DNA of 64,000 nucleotides from Schistosoma mansoni (taxonomy: Eukaryota; Platyhelminthes; Trematoda; Strigeidida; Schistosomatidae): contig NW_017386025.1 in the NCBI RefSeq assembly GCF_000237925.1, positions 434,001-498,000 of the forward strand, given 5' to 3'. The position numbers and the translations under genes are program-made. Below the pieces are notes generated by a model, which did not search any database, was not told where the DNA came from, and saw only the letters and a program-made list of their open reading frames with translations. Of the stretch, positions 35,673 through 50,600 are shown piece by piece. The stretch's first letter is position 1. The number at the start of each line of letters is the position of its first letter.

Positions 35673-38600
35673 GTGAGTTTTGAATCAATTTTATAAAACA
35701 TCACACCTAACACTAAAAAGTTTTAAAGACATTTTTTGGAACTCATCGTGTTTGATAAGTTTGTTAGGACCCAACCTTTACCCAAAATACATCAACTCAC
35801 CGTCAAGGCTTTCGGGTATACTTAAGTGATAATCAACTCGCTCAAACTGGCTGTAAAATTGCTTGGTTACAACTACGACGCACCAAAAAGTAGTTTAGGG
35901 ATATTAAAATTTACCTTCATAACCAACCTTGCACACATCAAGTTCAAATCACCTCTTAGTGGATAGTTTTGGCATATATATGATGACAAAACATCACCAC
36001 TGGAACTACCACATTCTTCTCATGTCAAGTGAAACGAAGTGGAAACACAACACACATATAGATCGGTTCAAGTCGCAACAACACACTAACACAACAGAAT
36101 GCCAGAGTAGTGGACGTGTTGACGATATTGATGGTAACAGAAAACAAATTAAGCACGGCTGATTTAATTTAAGGAAAAAAAATACAGATTTATATGATAA
36201 TGGTTTTTTTTGTAGATAACAGTAAATCTCAAAGTCTAAGGGGAGACAGAGAGTAAATACGCCCACGCCGTTACTAAGGGTCTCGATATATGTCACTCAA
36301 AGTCTCCAACCATTTGTTCTGATAATTGCACGGACTCTAATCAGATGGCATCTACATACCCACACTGGTTAGTCAAGCAGTTACTGACTTTATAGACTGA
36401 TACTACATTTTGACTACTCCTCCTCTAGCCTTCTGTGATGATTAGAAGTATTCAAATTATTGCACCAACTAGGAATTCCCGAAATAGTACAATTTGAGCC
36501 AAGTATAATTAGATGAATACAAATGAACGTATTGCATTTGGAATTCGTAATCAAAAGCGAATCAAGTAAAAATGAAGCAGCATTTCATACAGATACCACA
36601 CTTTCTTTCTTCAGAATCCGTTCCGGGGTTAATGGGAGCCCCAAGATGAATGGAGTATTTGATGCTCTCAACTACTCTGCCCCCTAATATCAGTTTAGGT
36701 ATGGACATATACCAGTATTAAAGCAAAATCTTACGCTTTTGTGGAAAAACGAGCATAGTGAGCATCATTACACTGTTACTTAAACCAATCAAAAGGCTGT
36801 ATTTCGTCCGTGTCTTGACCGAAAAGGATTACATCATCTATCTATTCTAAGTCAGCAAGTGGGTCTTCCGTTGGGAAGTTATTTCCTGAAAATTCGGATG
36901 ATAAAAATGCCATTTCTGAAAGCACAGTTGTGGTGGGATTAAATAAAAGGGAGAAAGCGGACAACATTAACGAACAGTACTTCATGATGGCATTGCCGAT
37001 AACAGTTCGCCATAAGCTCTGACTTGGTCAGCATTGTTCAAGTTGAGAACCTGAACGTGGTTAGTCTACTTTTGTAGCACACTTTCAGTGACAGACACTG
37101 ACCCATAGCGTATCGATCCACAAAGTCGAGGGCTTCATCAAAGTCAAGAAATGAAATTATAGTCGGGAGCCGGTGGGCATGTATGTCATTCAGGAAACAA
37201 AGAACGCTATAACTCAACATGTTTAAAAAGGTGTCCGTATTTTTAATGTCGGGTGATTGATGTGCATTTCTATAAAAATATCTACTGGTTTGAATTTCTG
37301 TACATTTTGGTAACAATGTCAAAGATAGAATATACGAACAGAATGCTGGGAAAAAAGAATAGAAACGAGGCTAATAAATGGTAGTCAAGTAATCGAGTAG
37401 TTTAAACGTTATACCGGATGAATACACTCAATTATAAGTAAATTGTATAGAAATATTTCAACGAGTCACTGTAAGAAAGTTGTTTCATAAGTACTGCATA
37501 AGGTAAGTTCATTCTTAGTACATCAAGTGAGATTTGTTGGGAAACCAAATTTTATGTTTGTCACTTCATTTGTCGAACAAGTGTTTTGTGCTCAATGTTT
37601 TAGAAAAGCGTTGACTTGAAATTAGTCCACGTAGAAAATTACCGTAATATTTATTGCTATTATTTTGAAAATCTACTCCAAAAACTTTGAAAATTTGTTA
37701 GGATATCCTCCTGACTTATGGTTGGGTCTTTGGTTGAATTAGGTGAATATTGTGATCCCAGTGGATCTGGAATGAGCAGAATCTATTAACAAAAATAAGA
37801 TTGTGGTCTGATTACACCTCCGTAAATGGTATGACATAATGTTCTATGCTTTTTGTTGGGATCCTAGTAAAATAAGTGGTAATTGCCTTAACATCTAACA
37901 TATCAGTTAATCTTGATAACTATGTAAATAAACTAATAAATTGGAATGTGGGACACTATTTATCATTCTCATAGTCTCATTTTGCAGTCATTTTGATAAT
38001 AATTTTCTATTCTAGCTTGCAAATGATCTACACTTTGGCTATACTCGAAGTGTTTCGAGTACGTCTTTGTAACAACTAACTAGTACTCTATTAATCTCGA
38101 ATCATAGATTTTATCAATCACTCATGTTTTTAGGTATAAAAATGATAAGCTTAACAAATTTTAGTGTACTCATGCTCCTGTCATATGCAAACGTATTGAC
38201 AGAAGCCTCCAAAGTGACGAAGAATTCAACAAATGATGTAAATGAAATATTATGACATCATATCAATCCATTTTTATGTAAACTGTCTAGTTGAGGTTTA
38301 CTTAATGTTCCTGTAAGTTGAAGCTGTAATATTAGACATTTATACTTGTCGAACTACGTACTTCAACTTGTGAGAAACATTACTTACGACTGCTCACTTT
38401 TTGTTGAACTGTGGGAGTATCATTAATAATAAGTTCAAAGGTTTAATGCACTTGAAATGGATATCAATTTGGTCGATTTTTAAACATTACAGTCTCTCAG
38501 AAAGTAATTACAGATTAGAAATGTATTACATAGAAATTTTATTTCCATAAAATCCTTATTATTATTATTAACTTTACTCAATGGACTTTTTGTTGCCAGG

Positions 38601-41600
38601 ATTCGGAAAATAATAATCCCAGCAGTGAAAGTTTACCAAAGTATGAACAAAATGATTTACAGTTTAAACTAAGTGATTACTTCAGCATAAGTCCGGATAA
38701 TGGGCAATTAAAACCATTCGAAAAGCTACCAATCTCTTTGTGTCTTTCACCTAGATGGAAGAAATCAAAGCAAGGTTTTGTCAGTTTAAATGAATCCCCA
38801 GCAATAAAACCATTTTCCATTTGTCTTCGTATACACAAAGTAGATCTCAGTGCTTGTGATACTTTTAATCAAGAGAGTAAGAAAAAATTTTGCCAATAGA
38901 AATTTGAAATACTTTTTGTTCCATTCACTTATGACTATATTAACACATGTTATTATTTGCATAGTTGAAATCATGAGTCAATTGAAGCTAGACCACCATG
39001 GAAAACCTGCAATCACTGGACGGCAGTTTCGTCCTATTGTGGGACTCCTTAGCAGTGCGCACCCACGATTCCGCCTCGTGAGATTCGAACCCAGGACCTA
39101 CCAGTCTCGCGCCAGAGCACTCAACCGATAGACCACTGAGCCGGCCGTCATCTAATGGTGTTAATGTTTAACTTCAACCAATCCACGAAGTTGAGCAACC
39201 GTTTATAGACATTTAATACATGATATTTCTTATATTCTAACCCTGTAACTCTTTACTTGTTAAGTATGAAAAACAATTTACTTCATTTAACCAAAATCAA
39301 AGAAATGTTTTACAAACGTTTTCCAATTGTGTGAAGTTTCATGTACAATAGGTAATCATAAAGGCCTAAAAACTTTTCTACTGTGAATAAATGTTATATA
39401 AATGTAAAATACTGGTAGAACTGAGTAAGTTATAGGTAGAAGAAGTACTAATCTTTAAATAATCATAAGATGATAAAGCAAATGTGCATTTACAAGATAA
39501 TATGCTTCTAATGAAAATTTGTTAAAATGAATCGTCTCAAGTCATAGTTTCCCGAAAGGTGACATACTGATTAGTTCATTATTTGTATAGTTATTTCTGT
39601 GTGAACTAAAATACTTTACAAAACTTTCAATACACAATATAAATAAATCTACTTTGATTAGTATAAGATCTTTAGTGATAATAGCTTATTTTGAGAAAAG
39701 TATGCATATATGCCAATAAGAGACTGTCCACTTGCAGTCAAACCAACAATACTAAGTGAATTGGAACTTCACCCCATTGCACAAGCAAGTAGCTATCAGG
39801 ACTCAGTAGTTGAGTAGATAACGCGATGGTGTTTGAAGCGAAAGGTACTGGGTTCGATTCCCAGAGTGAACATCAACTCTGAGATGCAGGCAAATCCAGC
39901 TGACAAGTCCCAAATAGAACGAAACGTGCATCCTGGATTCCACTGCTAGCCACTATCCATCTTTACTTATAATATCAACACTATGGTACACTGTAACAAA
40001 TTTTAATCCATAGAAGTATTCCACACGATAAAACTACTATTTAGATTCAAAAGTAATTAAGATTTTATATTAACTGATGAGGTAGCACAAAAAACTGTGA
40101 CATTCATGGATGTAAATCTCAATCGTTTCGATAATTATCAAATACTTAAAAAAATTTCATAAAATAAAAATATTGAATTATGTATAACACTAGTAGTTGT
40201 AGCAGAAGTGAAAATGATTGCTATATATCTCTTTGTCTACTCATTAGTATTCAGTTAGTTCAATTCAAATTATATAGAATTATGACATTAAATAGGAATA
40301 ATATATTTGTAAAATCTCAGCGAATGAATTTGAAGTAAATCCAACGTTTCGCCTGACAATCTGGCCCAAGCTTTTTCAAGGAATTATAATCAAACATCAA
40401 AATTATCGAATATAAATAGATACATGGTTCTTCGTTTCATTGTACACTGAATAGGTCATCCAATCAACGTTAAAAGTGTCTAAATTAGGTATATCTCTTA
40501 GTGTGTAAGAGATTTGTGTTTTGAAATGATAAGTGTTAGTAATAACATATTGTATATAAACGTAAGTGTTGAGAGGACCAGATCGCCAGGAGAAACGTTG
40601 GATTTACTTCAAATTCATTCGCTAAGATTTTACAAATATATTTTTCCTATTTAATGACTTACATCAACTCGGCGCTCAAATACTGTGAAACTATTCTCTC
40701 TAATTTAGACGGAAGTTCTTATATATAGAACTATATTAATAGAATGAAAAACAGGTTCCATTTTATAAAATAATCTGTTCTATTGCATTGATGAAATTAT
40801 TTACACTTTTAGAATTATTGAACTCTTCACAATCTTCAGTTTCAATGGATAATCAGAATAATTTAGAAATTGTCCTAACAGGATGTTTAATACCAGTACA
40901 ATTCCAGATAACACTAATCAACGAATCAATTAATGTAGACAATGATAATTTAAACAAAACTACTGGATTAAATACAACAATTAATAATGAAAATATTAAA
41001 ATTGATAAACTATATGAGAATCAATTTATTATACAATTTCCTCAATGTTTAGTTGGTTCAAAACAACACATTCAATTAAAATTATCAAATCATAGTAAAC
41101 ATTTACCAATTCAATTTCGAATGCCTAGAATTGCTCATTTCATTGTAAAACCAGAAAAAGGAGTAATTGATCCACAAAAAGATTGTCTAATTACTGTTTT
41201 TTTCAGTCCTAAACAAATCGGTGAGTCCATTTATTACTGACAAATTTCTTGAGTCTTGATCTATAATTTTTACAACATCATAAAGTAATATGTAAGTTAT
41301 CAGAAGGGAGTTTTGTGGAGATTTTAGTAATTTTTTATAGTTGAGATCATGAATCAATTGAAGCTAGACCACCATGGAAAACCTGCAAGCACTGGACGGC
41401 CGTTTCGTCTCGTTATGGGACTCCTCAGCAGTGCGCATCCACGACCGTGCCTCGCGAGATTCGAACCCAGGACCTACCANNNNNNNNNNNNNNNNNNNNN
41501 NNNNNNNNNNNNNNNNNNNNNNNNNNNNNNNNNNNNNNNNNNNNNNNNNNNNNNNNNNNNNNNNNNNNNNNNNNNNNNNNNNNNNNNNNNNNNNNNNNNN

Positions 41601-44600
41601 NNNNNNNNNNNNNNNNNNNNNNNNNNNNNNNNNNNNNNNNNNNNNNNNNNNNNNNNNNNNNNNNNNNNNNNNNNNNNNNCCAGAGCACTTAACCGAGGAG
41701 TCCCACAATAGGACGAAACGGACGTCCAGTGCTTCCACGTTTTCGTTAGTGGTTTAGCTTCAACTGACTCATGCTTTCAACTATGAAAATACTAAATATC
41801 CACAAAAAACCCCTTCTGAATACAATCTGTAACATGTAAGATTTGTTTATTATTGGTCATGAAGATATGTTCCATAGTGAAGCTATCAAAACTTAGTAGA
41901 AGATTCTGTCAATGATATTGTTATTATTAGTTCCTTTTTTATTATTATAAGCTTTGTTCAATATTGTATTTTTGATACAATATAGCATTCTCAGCATAAA
42001 GTATTTCAGCAAGCTTCCGTCTCTTTTTTCTTGGTCGATATTGACAATAAATATTGAGTGATCGTCAGTTAGATGTTAACATTTCAGAAGTCGACATTTG
42101 AATAATGTTCATTCTTTTCAATGCATGTTGCCAGCCATTACGATGTCTCCGATTGTACATTTTTGTAACTTGTACAGCGAAAGGTCGTAAACTTTTCACA
42201 AACATACCTGAATAGGTTATGTAAATTAATTGACATAATGATCTGTTAAAACAAACAAGGAAACAGATAACTTGTTGAAATATCTAGATGGCAGGAACAG
42301 GTAGCCCAGATATTCAAGTAGGCCACCTTGTATCATGTTGCTGTTGAATTTTATCCAGTTTTATTTGTTTAACAATATCACTTTTTCTGTATTTTTAGGA
42401 GAATTTCATGCTGTTCAAAATGTTCACATTCTCAGCTATTTAACTGGTGTAAATCCAGTTATTATATATCAGTGTAAACTCATTTTTCATGGTTATTCAC
42501 CGGCTTTAACAATACCACCAGAAGTAAAATTTAATCCAGGTAATTTTTTGGTTTTTTTAGAATAATCAGTTAATTTATTCACATATGGATTTGGATATTG
42601 ACTATCGATAAAAATCATGAGACCCTATTTATCTTAACTGGGATTTGTCATTTGAATGTATATGAATGACAGTGATTAATTTTATATAGGCATTAGAACC
42701 CATTGTATATTGATTTAAACGTCTAAAGGTTATCTACCTTGTTGCTGAATCACATTGTCTTATTATTTATACTGGCTTTTACTTGCTAAGAGTTTGTGTT
42801 TCAATGGAAACACTAACACTGGTATTCATGTACATTCAATAGAAAAATACTAAAGAGAACGTGGTGTATTTCTTAAAGTTTACTGTTAGATACCATTTAG
42901 AAGTTTGATTAACTTGTAAAAGTTTGACAACGACGAGACATTCTTTCAGAGAGCATAGAAACATAGGAACAAAAATCAAACCAATGGGAGATACAACGGA
43001 AACAAAAAAATAAACAATGACAGATTTAAGATCAACAAGAACCAATAAACATGGAGGTGTACAGGACAAGCTGTGAACCACATGTGGAGAAATTCAAACA
43101 CGCGACCAAACTATCCAGCTCAGAGTACAAAACTCCATCAAAATCATCCACCTGAGCTACAAATCTTCTCCACCGTTTCAAAGAAGACAGATTAACTTAT
43201 TATATAATAATATTTCAATTTTATAAATGACCATGAAAATAATGTCGACTGATTAGTTAAGTAATTGAAAAGAAGATGAGTTATTTATAATATTCAAGGC
43301 AATATGTTGTAAAATATTGAACAATTATTGTTCATAGGTTGTCAGGTGACAAAGCATTTGATTGAATGATTGAAAAAAATATTTTGATAACAAGTCAATT
43401 TAATTGGTAGTTATATGAAAATAAAGATACGAATAATAAAACTAAATTATAACACAGAGTAACATAAAAACTGGGGGAATACAATTTCTATTTTAACCTA
43501 TCCTAGTACGACCTATATCAACAACCATATTGGGGGGAAGTTGTGAAAAAGGATTCTATACAAAGATTAGGTTTGCGAACATTAATTCGGATGGCTCCAA
43601 GAAGGAATCAGTAAACCATGCATCATATTTGCTGGAATATGGTAAATAACTTGAAGACCCTTACTCACGTTAGCTTGATGCTCTGTGTCAACCAAGAGAA
43701 GGAGAATAAAACTCATAATCAGGCTTAACTATCTTTTGCTCTATCAAGCTGGATGGTGTTCGGCAGTTAAATGAGACTTGCTAGATTGTACGTCCTATGT
43801 AACTGGAGTGATGCACACATAGATGTTACATATTCAGGCAATATGTTATTGATCACCAGATGTTATTATCGGATGACTGTCAGAAACCACTCTCGTTTGT
43901 TATTGTAGTAAGCATTTTCTGCACAGTCTATATTACCCTTTGAGTTGAATTCTTACAGATGAAATCGCTTTTAATCCATAGATTCAAAAAAGGTAGCTTC
44001 TTCAAGATAGTCTCAATTGTTGGTCTTATTCTTATCTTGTTCTTGTGTCTATGGGTGAATTTGGTAGGATATTCATTCTTACTAAGAAAGTTACTGATAT
44101 CGCTTAGTTAATCTCTTCTTTAACACTGTGATTTAGGATTTTTAGTAAATTCACTTTGTATCTAAGTGGGAAAGAAGTCTAACTACTGAACGACGGCCGT
44201 TCGAACAAATAAAAATATCAGCCTTTAGTAAAACAGCTACATTTCACTAACCTTGAAATATGTTTTGTGTACGAAACTAACTTTCTAACTAATTTGGAAC
44301 TCATGTCTTAAATCATCGCAATTACACATATTTTTAAAAATAAAAAGTAATTAGAGTTTCTTGGTAAGATACTTATTGTCAAAATACTTGGAAAATACTT
44401 ATCATTACCCCTTGGATTTATTTGAAATATTGTGTTTCTGCTTATTTAAGTTGCTTGTGAGAAATGAATCAGTTTAAAAATAGTTTACATCAAGAACTGA
44501 GGTCAATCAAGGAAGTAACATGGACTAGGGAATATTAGATAAACGTCTAATTACATTACAATATAATCCCACCATTGCTCAATGTAATAAATGACTTACT

Positions 44601-47600
44601 GCATAATTATCAAAGGTCACGACGTCTTTTCAATGTAACTTTAAGTAATCTGTTAGTGAGCCTGTTATTATTACTTAACTGGACTGTTTGTAAATGATTA
44701 GTCTAGTTTGAAAATGGGTCTCCTCATTGTGTTACTTGTGAATGTGAGCGTCAGACTGTGAATCGGGAATTTAACGGTGTAACACAAATTACTATTTGAA
44801 GTTCTGAAGATCGATATTATGTGGGGTTGTGTAGATGCATTTCTAATTATTACGAAATATAAAGAAACCATCACATGTTAATTATTTTTTATGGTTAAAT
44901 TGCAAAACCAAACAATAATTAGTTTTACGTAATGAGACATTATTATTTTAAACATCTGGATCGTTCTCTTGCCTGGAATTAATCACACATGATAATTGGT
45001 GTTTTTTAAAAGGACATTTTTGATAAATACTGATTAGATAATGATTCTTAAACTGTTCAGCTTATAGCAATGGATGTGCTTATATCTTTTAGGAATCATT
45101 CCTAAATGGGCAAATGAAGTCGGAAGAAATACAGATCTTGTCACATTTGGATCAAATTATGAATGCCCAAGAGCTGCAATTATTAGTCTTATGAGTATGA
45201 AAAGTTTAAAAGGTCTTAAATCTCATGTATCAAGATCTGAACTAAATACTACAATGTCTACAAAAATCGCTTTCCCAAATGACAGACTTGCCAGTATTAG
45301 ACCAGCAAATAAACGTGAAGAATTCAAGTAAGTAAATGTAAATCACCTTTTCGTCCAAACATTCAATTTATTTCTGACTGAGCTACTTACATTCGTTGTT
45401 CACATTGATACCAGGAGTAGTTTTTTCAAATACTTTATTGAATATCAACAGACTAAATTCTACTTGAATCTTCAGAATATATGTTGTATGTGAATTATGT
45501 ATTAGTTTCCATATTTTTATATCAAAGACATGTATTTTGGAAGCAAGATCACAACAACATTGTAATAACAAGAAGCCAAAATGTATTTTCATTTGTTTGT
45601 AAGATACCAAATACCATTTGTGTAACTTTTCCTTCAATGCATTTTTTTAGTTCAGCATCAGATCTTATTATTGAAGCCCAATTAGATAAAAAAACAGGTA
45701 TCATAATACAAGTTTATCTAAACTGTAACATTTCTAACTGATTGTTTCTTCATTAATTACAGTCAAACCCATCTAGTTTGATAATTTAGTCAATTACTTT
45801 AAACGGTCTTAGAAGGTTATAACAAGTATGGTTAACTCTTGAAGTTAAACATTTACACCTTTACATTATTCTGGGTAAACATTCACTACTTGATATTTAA
45901 AAACCATCCATATATATCAGTAAATAGTCATCTGAGAATATAATAATGAAAGTATATTACCTGTATCTGGATTACAATTTGGAAACTTGTAATGGTGTCA
46001 TTTGTTAAGAAATGTACACTGAGAGAAACACATTCAGAAGTTATATATTTTATCAGAAGGGGTTTTTTGGAGATTACAGTATTTTTCATAGTTGAAAGCA
46101 TGATTCAATTGAATCTAGGCAGGACTGCTGAGGAGTTCCACAATAGGATGAAATGGCTGTCCAGTGCTTCCAGGTTTTCCTTGGTGGTCTAGCTTCAATT
46201 GACTCATGCTTTCAATCATATATTTTAATTAGTGGTTTATTGAGAATTTATGATATTTCTATAAAAATTTCACCATAAGAAATCGCTGGTAGAGGAAGTT
46301 AGTGAAAATAATGAACAGTTATGTGATTGTAGTTTGAGTTCATTAGCGAATATCAATAACTCACAACAGAGGTTGACTATTATGGAAATAACGAAATAAA
46401 TGCCAAATATTCTGTATATGGTTTAAATAGTCATCATTATTTTAAAAGCGAATTTCGCTTTCATTTAAAAGACGATTGAAAATAAGAAACCACTAGACCC
46501 CACCTGCAATATGAGAGTCAGTAGTTTCAAATGTAATCAGTTTTTGAAATACTGTGATGTTGATGAATTAGCTGATTCCATCGGTCACGTCATCATACTA
46601 GGACAACAGGAAGATCATTTTAAAGTGATTTACCAATGAATGAGCGATTACCATTCGGATTATTAGTATAAAGTACAAACAAACTACTAACATGGTTATG
46701 TAACCATCGCAGTTTGCTGATATGAATTACTGACGATACTATTTCACATATATCACTATGTCGCTCCCATTTGTTTTGCTTGAGTATAGCTTGTAAGGTA
46801 GTTTATCCTTCATTTATTGGAAAAGTGTTATACATACGAGACAGCATTAGTTCTAAACTATGAATCTCGGTCAAAAAACAAATATAGACCGTAAGAAACA
46901 TGTTAAGTCATTTTGATATTAGTTACTGAATACTAGTAACATAATTTAATACACAAAAAGGAAACGAATATGAAAGAAACGGAGATGAAAAGAACAAACA
47001 AAATGAACAAGGTGGTTTAAATAAAACATTAATGTTAATAATTATTAGAATATATTTTCAAAATGTTCACTATTATGGAAAGTCGACTTCAAAAATTAAC
47101 CATTTAACAGACCTATATTGTTTAAAGTAAATTCACTCAAGGCTTGGATGTATATCAAACAACTAATCAGTCATTCATAATGAATTTAGAACATTACATG
47201 AACTCCTATCGTCCCGTTTTGTTACATCATACATCAGCACGGAGAGAGAGAGAAATAAGTAACAAGATAAAAGGATAGGGAAATAATTGGTATCATCTAT
47301 AGTGAAAATCTAAACAGTAGAATAGATTCCATATGAAACAAATGAGATCAAAAAGAGTAACAAAAATCTCAACAAGCAAACTATTTTAAAATATAGTTAA
47401 CTTAAACTCTATGCGATTAATTGCTCATAAGTCAACTTTTGAGGAAATGCAGAATATACGGAGCATCCTAATCATTTCATAAATATTGTCTTTAGAATGT
47501 AATATGTTTGATAATATGAGGAATAAAGTATTCATATTAGTTTTATTCTTTCTGTTTTTAATCATAGAACTTTATATTGTCGTTTGACGAGATATACATA

Positions 47601-50600
47601 TACAGATCGAGATTATGAATGGAATGAAGATGAGATGAATAGTATAAATGAGCGACAGTTAACCTATACTGATGTTTACCGTAGTCATGCTCAAACGATT
47701 GAACAAGCTCAAAAAGATCGTATATTAATGAAATGGAACAAACCACCAAATAACGGTTCAGTTTTAATGGAACTGGATAAAATATCACCGAAATTAAAAA
47801 TTGAAAATTACGAAGAATTTCAACCAAGTAGTTAAATGTTAATAGATTATATTTGTCAGATTAAGTTTTCATAGGTACAGTTTAAGAAGTCTCTACATAT
47901 GAGAACGTTTACATAAAGACTATATATTGATGAATATAACCATAGAATTGAGTAACCAATGACTGTCTAGGGTGTGAATAAAATTTGGTTGGGAGCAGTA
48001 TATGCGTTTCTAAACCCTTTTAATTTATGCAGTACATGGTTCTGAAAGTTAACTGGATTGTATCTATAAATAAAGAATTAAATCCTTTCTGCCTCTTTTA
48101 TTGAGTAACCATTATGTGTTCCAATATTCTCGGATATCAATGTATCTCTGTTTATCACAAAACGTACAATTAAATATTTACTTATTTCTTGAACTATTAC
48201 TTATTCGAGGGGTATGTTGAATAATTTTTGTCTGAATAAAACATTTCCTCGTGTCTGAGATCGAGAAACTATCTAGAGAACTACAGTTAATAGATCTGAA
48301 GTATTTCATAGTTATTCCTTGTTCGTTCTTTAACTTGTGAATGTTTTAATCGATATCACAATCCATGATATTACCATTGAACCTTATCCAAGTACACAAA
48401 TCACCGGTCGCCTTCAAATACCAAACACCAAACAGCATACATCACAGCGTTACAATACCTAGAAAAGCAGCTGGATCACAACTTGATCATTTTAATTCAA
48501 TTTGTACTAACTCATTGACAACACGACATTAGTTAGTAATAAGGTTGTTATTTATATTTGTCCAAACTCTTTTTACCTTTTGTTTCTTCAATATTATTCA
48601 ACATGTATACATAATTATTCATATAGCTAGAAAACTACAACCAATTAATCCACTGAAGAACAGAACAAGCGATAATATAAAAGTGGAGAAAAAGAAGAAG
48701 GTATTTCATTGAATTGCTTGTCTTTCATTAATCTTGTTTAAGCGTTTACATGAAAGATGGTTATTGTGAAATAAAGCTGTTTTTAATAAAAAGAATCTTC
48801 ATTGTACAGTCTAGAGTATACGATTAGTGAAATTCATTGTAGAACTATCGATATGAATTTCTAAAAAGAATAGGAAATTAAGGAAAATGAATCAACTTAT
48901 ATCAGTTCAAGAGGAGAATCATTTCTAAATTACAATGTTTTAGGCAAATCCTAATTGCGAATTATCTACAGATAATGAAGAGCTAGTAACAGAAAATGAG
49001 TTTAACAGATAGAATTTATATAATCATGAATATCTTCTCTTTTTTCACTGTCAACATCCCGCTAGATGAAGCTGATTTAACTTATGGTTATAAATTTATG
49101 TTCACGCATTTGATTATAGGTTACTGAAAATGTTCATTATAAGTTCACTTGGTATTGTTTACTTGTATCTTCCCATTGTTATTTAGGACTGCATTTGATC
49201 AGTCTCTTGTTAGCATATGTGCATCCTGTGAGGACTGCCTCGATATTGCTTTAAGCCACAAGCATTATAAGCAAAGATGGATAGTGGATTGCAGTGGAAT
49301 CCAGGACGCGCGTTTCGCCCTATTCGGGACTCAGTTGGATGTGCCTAAATCTCAGAGTTGATGTTCTCTCTGATTATAATGCTTGTGAATTAAGGTTATA
49401 TCGATGCAATACGCACAGTATGCACATATGGCAATAAGAGACTGACCAGCTACAGACCTAAAAATCAATGGGAAGATTCAAGTAAACAATACCAAATGAA
49501 TTGAAACTTCACCCCATCGCACAAGCAAGTAGCTATCAGAACTCGGTAGGTAAGTGGATAACGCGATGGCGTTTAAAGCGAAAGGTAATGGGTTCGAGTC
49601 GCAGAATGAACATCAACTCAGAGATGCAGGTAAATCCAACTGAGTCTCAAATAGGACGAAACGTGCGCTCTTTATTCCACTGCTAGTCACTGCCCATCTT
49701 TGCTTATGTATATTTAAGTGAATATTTTATCGAAATTTGAATGATTAGCTTAATAGAAACTAGGAACTAAGTAGTATATAAAAGACATTAAATGTAATTA
49801 TTATCATATTTGAAATAAACTTAATAATCAATATTCAAATAATTTCAATATTTCTTTTAATAAACTGACAAACATTTCTTTAGAAGAATAATCGTAATCC
49901 AATAAAATAGAATTTTCATTATCCCCATAAAGAAGCTCAATACAATTTGTTAAGAGAAACATTGTGACTATTTAAATTTCAATCGTTAGTATTTACCAGA
50001 AGGGGTTTTTTGTGGAGATTTTAGCAATTTTATAGTTGAAATCATGAGTCAATTGAAGCTAGACCACCATGAAGAACCTGGAAGCACTGGACGGCCGTTT
50101 CGTCTGATTATGGGACTTCTCAGCAGTGTGCACCCACGACGACGCCTTGCGAGATTCGAACACAGGACTTATCAGTCTCACGCTTGAGCGCTTAACCTCT
50201 AGAATCATTGAGCCGACATCCATTGGTGTTAACGTCTAACTTCAACCAATCCACGAAATTAAGCAACCGTTCAACATTGTCTTCAGTGAGTTACTATCTC
50301 ACAACAGACCTGGTTAAAGTCCACTGGTCACTGCTTCTCACTAGAATTCTAGGAAATATCTTTTGAAGCTAGTCACTAGTAAGTATATGATAGGACGAAA
50401 CGGCCGTCCAGTGCTTCTAGGTTTTCCATAGTGATATAGCTTCAATCGACTTATGATTTCAACTATAACATTAGTATTTAATCAAATAAAACTTTTAAAT
50501 TTAATAAAATATATTCCCAAATTTCATTATAATAAACAAAATTGGTAACATATATGAAATCATACTTTGTTACCGTTTCGTTTTATCTAAAAATGCCTTA

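Noticed and set aside
35760-36160. Possible extra exon after exon 6 (frames reading DPTFTQNTSTHRQG or RTQPLPKIHQLTVKAFG)
   Set aside because: Exon 6 joins exon 7 directly in phase 0, and neither frame has a usable donor in the required phase.
41349-41757. Five overlapping open frames of 81-127 codons
   Set aside because: They run through 200 N and are artefacts of the gap inside a repeat.
45650-45741. Possible small exon after exon 10 (FSSASDLIIEAQLDKKTG)
   Set aside because: Exon 10 joins exon 11 in the correct phase and restores the conserved order of CFAP47 motifs, leaving no place for it; an alternative exon remains possible.
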